Assembly (NCBI GenBank): GCA_002084865.1
Contig: NBMG01000020.1
Location: forward strand, 1 to 7,238
Reading direction: 5' to 3'
Length of the DNA stretch: 7,238 bases
Origin: Candidatus Atribacteria bacterium 4572_76
Lineage (GTDB): Bacteria > Atribacterota > Phoenicimicrobiia > Phoenicimicrobiales > Phoenicimicrobiaceae
Position numbers and translations under genes: made by a program. Below are positions 5,005-7,238 of this stretch, piece after piece (the first letter of the stretch is position 1; each line of letters begins with the position of its first letter). Under the pieces are notes generated by a model. The model was not told the DNA's origin. It saw nothing but the letters and a program-made list of their open reading frames with translations, and searched no databases.

Positions 5005-5403
5005 ATGAATAAAGAAAACGGAAATGTTACTTTTCAAAAAAGTGTGGACCAATTTTTAATCCAGCATCGAAGTATCCTTGACCTTATGACTAAATATCAA
5101 GAATCTAATGCCCGTGTAAACCGAGCAATTGCTAAAGCGGTTACCCAATGCGGTTGTATAAAAATTAAAGCAAAGAAACAAATAATTCCTTCTAATACAA
5201 AATTAACGGAAATTTATAAATTTATGGATACCCATATAGAAGGCTCATTATGTGATAGTTGCAGAGAAATTATCGAAACAGAATTAGGTTCCAGTCTTTT
5301 TTACGCCACCGCAATATGCAACATATTAAATTTAGATTTTGATGAAATAATTAAAAAAGAAGAAGAAAGAATCTCTACTTTAGGTATTTATAATCTAACA
5401 TAA
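5005..5403 (+). CDS. Small cysteine-rich protein of unknown function
   Basis: The 132-residue protein has no signal peptide or membrane segment and is probably cytoplasmic and mainly helical. Two cysteine pairs stand out: CGC (C49, C51) after ARVNRAIAKAVTQ, and CDSC (C83, C86) followed by REIIETELG. Together these could bind zinc or an iron-sulfur cluster; C105 is a fifth cysteine. The C-terminus ends ISTLGIYNLT. From memory, similar proteins of this length are encoded beside radA/yacL in Clostridia without a known function, some perhaps under a DUF label, but I cannot confirm a family. Translation would start from a modest GGGGGT site (4992-4997) 7 nt before the ATG. It is the only plus-strand gene, is convergent with radA, is divergent from yacL, and lies inside a 39/40 inverted repeat. 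The stop codon lies in an 18-nt palindrome (5401-5418). Confidence 0.85.
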   Translation: MNKENGNVTFQKSVDQFLIQHRSILDLMTKYQESNARVNRAIAKAVTQCGCIKIKAKKQIIPSNTKLTEIYKFMDTHIEGSLCDSCREIIETELGSSLFYATAICNILNLDFDEIIKKEEERISTLGIYNLT

Positions 5404-5413
5404 TTGGTAAACC

Positions 5414-5461
5414 AATTAAGTAATTAACCGATTAACCAATTTACCGATTCTCCAATTAATT
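5414..5461 (+). repeat. Octad array, family D, six units
   Basis: Six 8-nt units of consensus RATTAACC (for example AATTAACC at 5422-5429 and GATTAACC at 5430-5437) start 11 nt after the stop codon of the plus-strand gene. They run without a register break into the heptad array at 5462. The unit is related to GGTTAACC at 4718-4749 on the other flank of the gene. No U-tract follows the stop-codon palindrome, so this is not a standard terminator. Confidence 0.75.
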
Positions 5462-5482
5462 TAGTCGTTAGTATCGAATACA
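5462..5482 (+). repeat. Heptad array, family C (left array of gene-radA spacer)
   Basis: Three 7-nt units, TAGTCGT then TAGTATC, then GAATACA, directly abut the octad array. With two more bases the tract 5462-5484 is complementary to 4828-4850 with one mismatch. Confidence 0.75.
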
Positions 5483-5566
5483 AGTTCACAATTTTCGTAT
5501 TTTAGAAAAAAGCCCCATTAATCACCTTTCTATTTACTATCTGTAAAGTTGCAACTTGTAACTTTC

Positions 5567-5587
5567 TATACGCTATCCATTATCCAA
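5567..5587 (-). repeat. Short heptad array with GGATA words
   Basis: Three minus-strand 7-nt units (TTGGATA, ATGGATA, GCGTATA) are in register in the spacer between the plus-strand gene and radA. The remainder of this spacer (5485-5653) is AT-rich, with the palindrome at 5546-5557 and no gene-like feature. Confidence 0.45.
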
Positions 5588-5657
5588 TCTTCTGATTTTT
5601 AGTTCCTATCTATTATCTCTTTACTATATACTAATTTGGCTGCTCTTTTCTTATTTC

Positions 5658-5692
5658 TTCACGCGATACTCGATACGCAATACGCGATACGA
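5658..5692 (-). repeat. Heptad array, family A (after radA stop codon)
   Basis: Five minus-strand 7-nt units are in register (TCGTATC, GCGTATT, GCGTATC, GAGTATC and GCGTGAA). They start 2 nt after the radA stop codon. This is the right arm of the 39/40 inverted repeat whose left arm is 4612-4651; unit for unit the two arms agree except for one base. Confidence 0.88.
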
Positions 5693-5694
5693 AT

Positions 5695-7068
5695 TTAATT
5701 AAGGGCAAGATTTATAGCTTCTTGAACAGTCTTTACTCCTATAATCTCTAAATCTTTTTTGGATGAAAAATTGCTCAAACTCTTTAAATTACTTTTTGGA
5801 ATAATGCATCTTTTAAAGCCCATTTTAAATACTTCCTGTACCCGTTTTTCTACCTGATTCACCATCCTGACTTCTCCTGCCAACCCTACTTCTCCAAAAA
5901 TAACTGTAGCAGGATCAATCGGCACATCCTTAAAGCTTGAAGCTATAGCCACAATAATAGCCAAATCTAAGGCAGGCTCTAATACCTTTATCCCACCGGC
6001 AATATTTACATGAACATCCTGAGAATGCAAGGAATACCCCACTCTTTTTTCGAGAACCGCCAGGATAAGTAAAACCCGATTATAATCTACACCGGTAGTC
6101 ATTCTTCGGGGTATACCCAGGTTGCTATAACTCACCAGGGCTTGCATCTCCACTAATAATGGCCTACTGCCTTCAAAGGTAGCTGCCACGACCGAACCGG
6201 AAACATGGGAAGGTTTTTCCGAAAGAAGTAGTTCAGATGGGTTTAATACCTCTACCAAACCCTTTTCTTCCATCTTAAATATCCCCAATTCATTGGTAGA
6301 ACCAAATCGATTTTTCGTAGAACGAAGTATCCGATAAATATTGTATTGTTCACCCTCCAGATAGAGAACAGTATCTACAATATGTTCAAGAACTTTAGGC
6401 CCTGCCAGTATTCCTCCTTTAGTTACATGTCCGATAATAAAGATAGAAATTTCTTTGCTTTTAGCTAAACGCATTAATTGGGCAGTACATTCTCTTACTT
6501 GGCTAATACTTCCCGGAGAGGAACCAATCTCGTAATCATTAATAGTTTGAATGGAGTCTACAATAACCACTTTTGGTTTAATTTCACTGATATGTTTTTT
6601 TATAACTTCTATGTCGGTTTCGGAAACTAAAAAAAGCTTTTCCGCAAGAGCACCTAATCGGGTGGCTCTTAATTTAATCTGATAAAGTGATTCTTCTGCA
6701 GAAATATATAATATTGCTCCACAGTTACTGCTTAAGGAATTGGCTATTTGTAAAAGAAGGGTAGATTTTCCAATACCCGGCTCTCCCCCAACTAAAATTA
6801 GGGAACCGGGGACAATCCCCCCGCCTAATACTCTATCAAACTCCGAAATGTCTGTTTTATATCTCGATCTACTTTCTTCTATCTCAATTTTACTGATGGG
6901 CAAAGGTATAGAATGCCCTTCAGGATGAAGAGAATATTTTTTCTCTTCTTTAAATACTTCTTCAATTAAAGTATTCCATCCTCCGCAATCGGGACAACGC
7001 CCCAACCACCGGGAAGATTCATAGCCACATTGCTGGCAGCGAAAAATAGCTTTTTCTTCTTTGCCCAT
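5695..7068 (-). CDS. radA: DNA repair protein RadA (Sms), branch-migration ATPase
   Basis: The 457-residue protein belongs to the RadA/Sms family, which processes recombination intermediates by unwinding and branch migration beside RecA. An N-terminal zinc finger has C11, C14, C25 and C28. The RecA-like ATPase domain shows Walker A GEPGIGKS (95-102), Walker B VVIVDS (167-172) and the RadA signature KNRFG (252-256). A C-terminal Lon-protease-like domain (about 285-457) is present and complete. Length is typical. The ATG is supported by AGGA (7075-7078) at 6-nt spacing. In Bacillus, disA and yacL follow radA; here disA is absent and an inverted small gene lies between radA and yacL. Heptad repeats begin 2 nt after the stop codon, and radA converges with the plus-strand gene. 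Confidence 0.98.
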   Translation of the reverse strand: MGKEEKAIFRCQQCGYESSRWLGRCPDCGGWNTLIEEVFKEEKKYSLHPEGHSIPLPISKIEIEESRSRYKTDISEFDRVLGGGIVPGSLILVGGEPGIGKSTLLLQIANSLSSNCGAILYISAEESLYQIKLRATRLGALAEKLFLVSETDIEVIKKHISEIKPKVVIVDSIQTINDYEIGSSPGSISQVRECTAQLMRLAKSKEISIFIIGHVTKGGILAGPKVLEHIVDTVLYLEGEQYNIYRILRSTKNRFGSTNELGIFKMEEKGLVEVLNPSELLLSEKPSHVSGSVVAATFEGSRPLLVEMQALVSYSNLGIPRRMTTGVDYNRVLLILAVLEKRVGYSLHSQDVHVNIAGGIKVLEPALDLAIIVAIASSFKDVPIDPATVIFGEVGLAGEVRMVNQVEKRVQEVFKMGFKRCIIPKSNLKSLSNFSSKKDLEIIGVKTVQEAINLALN

Positions 7069-7089
7069 TTTAAATCCTTAACTATCTTG

Positions 7090-7118
7090 ATTATATAGGA
7101 ATTTCCTTTTTCAGTAAG
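7090..7118 (-). promoter_or_regulatory. Possible radA promoter
   Basis: On the minus strand a perfect TATAAT (7095-7090) lies 17 nt after CTTACT (7118-7113), a poor -35 box. An 11-nt palindrome AGGAATTTCCT (7097-7107) sits in the promoter spacer and could be an operator. A second TATAAT at 7146-7141 has no better -35 box. Confidence 0.45.
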
Positions 7119-7151
7119 CCCTAATTAATTTTTAGTTATCATTATACAGCT

Positions 7152-7179
7152 AAAAACTAAAAGCGAAAAGCGAAAAACC
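7152..7179 (+). repeat. Heptad array, family F (AAAAGCG words)
   Basis: Four 7-nt units are in register (two AAAAGCG flanked by AAAAACT and AAAAACC). The words differ from families A-E but the period is again seven. It lies upstream of radA. Confidence 0.6.
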
Positions 7180-7198
7180 ATAATTCAAAACTTTTAAC

Positions 7199-7233
7199 TA
7201 GTCGTTAGTGAATAGTCGTTAGTCGTTAGCTTA
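7199..7233 (+). repeat. Heptad array, family C (upstream of radA)
   Basis: Five 7-nt units are in perfect register: three TAGTCGT, one TAGTGAA and one TAGCTTA. They match the vocabulary of the array at 4830-4871 more than 2 kb away. The spacer continues beyond the window, so its opposite array cannot be seen. Confidence 0.85.
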
Positions 7234-7238
7234 AAATA

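Larger units (their letters stand above)
4612..5693. other. Segment bounded by a 40-nt inverted repeat, carrying the only plus-strand gene
   Basis: Bases 4612-4651 and the reverse complement of 5654-5693 match at 39 of 40 positions (the single difference is at 4628). The 1082-bp segment runs from 1 nt beyond the radA stop codon to 11 nt before the yacL -35 box. It contains the plus-strand cysteine-rich gene with its own promoter. A second, inner inverted match joins 4828-4850 with 5462-5484 (22 of 23). Recombination between the arms would flip the gene without breaking radA or yacL. Whether this happens, or happened once, is inference. Confidence 0.6.

Noticed and set aside
4612..5693. Insertion sequence or miniature transposon
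   Set aside because: The enclosed protein shows no transposase motif and no target-site duplication is visible outside the inverted repeat; the arms match heptad arrays found at many other spacers.
5404..5694. Bidirectional rho-independent terminator between the convergent genes
   Set aside because: Palindromes exist (5401-5418, 5546-5557), but none is a GC-rich stem followed by a run of T on either strand.
6740..6928. Plus-strand reading frame of 62 codons
   Set aside because: It is antisense to the Walker A region of radA, a common shadow.

Overview
The window looks like chromosomal DNA from an AT-rich, probably anaerobic bacterium whose core gene order resembles Clostridia. An Atribacterota-like candidate phylum is also possible; the sequence alone does not settle this. 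The evidence is the minus-strand order radA, yacL (membrane PIN/TRAM protein), cysS, sigH-type sigma factor, tRNAs, tuf. This is a shortened form of the Bacillus/Clostridium block radA-disA-yacL-ispDF-gltX-cysE-cysS-rlmB-sigH that leads into the translation/transcription gene region.

Layout from left to right: the 5' end of tuf (minus, cut by the window edge); tRNA-Thr(GGT), tRNA-Tyr(GTA) and tRNA-Thr(TGT), all minus and driven by a consensus promoter at 645-673; sigH; cysS; yacL with its own consensus promoter (4572-4600) and a leader of about 200 nt; one plus-strand gene at 5005-5403 for a small cysteine-rich protein of unknown function with its own consensus promoter (4882-4911); and radA (minus). 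The genes are housekeeping: elongation factor and matching tRNAs, cysteinyl-tRNA synthetase, an alternative sigma factor, a probable membrane-tethered RNA-binding/nuclease protein, and a recombination branch-migration protein.

The unusual content is between the genes. All six spacers longer than about 150 bp are largely built from short degenerate tandem words kept in a strict 7-nt register (one family has an 8-nt register). The words come from a small vocabulary such as TCGTATC, TCGTGAA, TAGCGTA, TAGTCGT and TAGTGAA. In each of the five complete spacers the leftmost array reads on the plus strand and the rightmost on the minus strand, so every spacer is bounded by inward-facing, inverted-repeat-like arrays. 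The arrays start within a few bases of stop codons but stay clear of promoters and ribosome binding sites. Two array pairs form long inverted repeats: a perfect 24-bp pair in the cysS-yacL spacer, and a 39/40 pair (4612-4651 / 5654-5693) that encloses exactly the lone plus-strand gene between the radA stop codon and the yacL promoter.

Five REP-like hairpins also sit in two of these spacers, all in the same orientation. Four carry the GTAG tetranucleotide typical of RAYT-associated REPs directly 5' of the hairpin. No transposase, reverse transcriptase or CRISPR gene is visible, so whatever makes or spreads these arrays must be encoded elsewhere or be a general replication/repair process.
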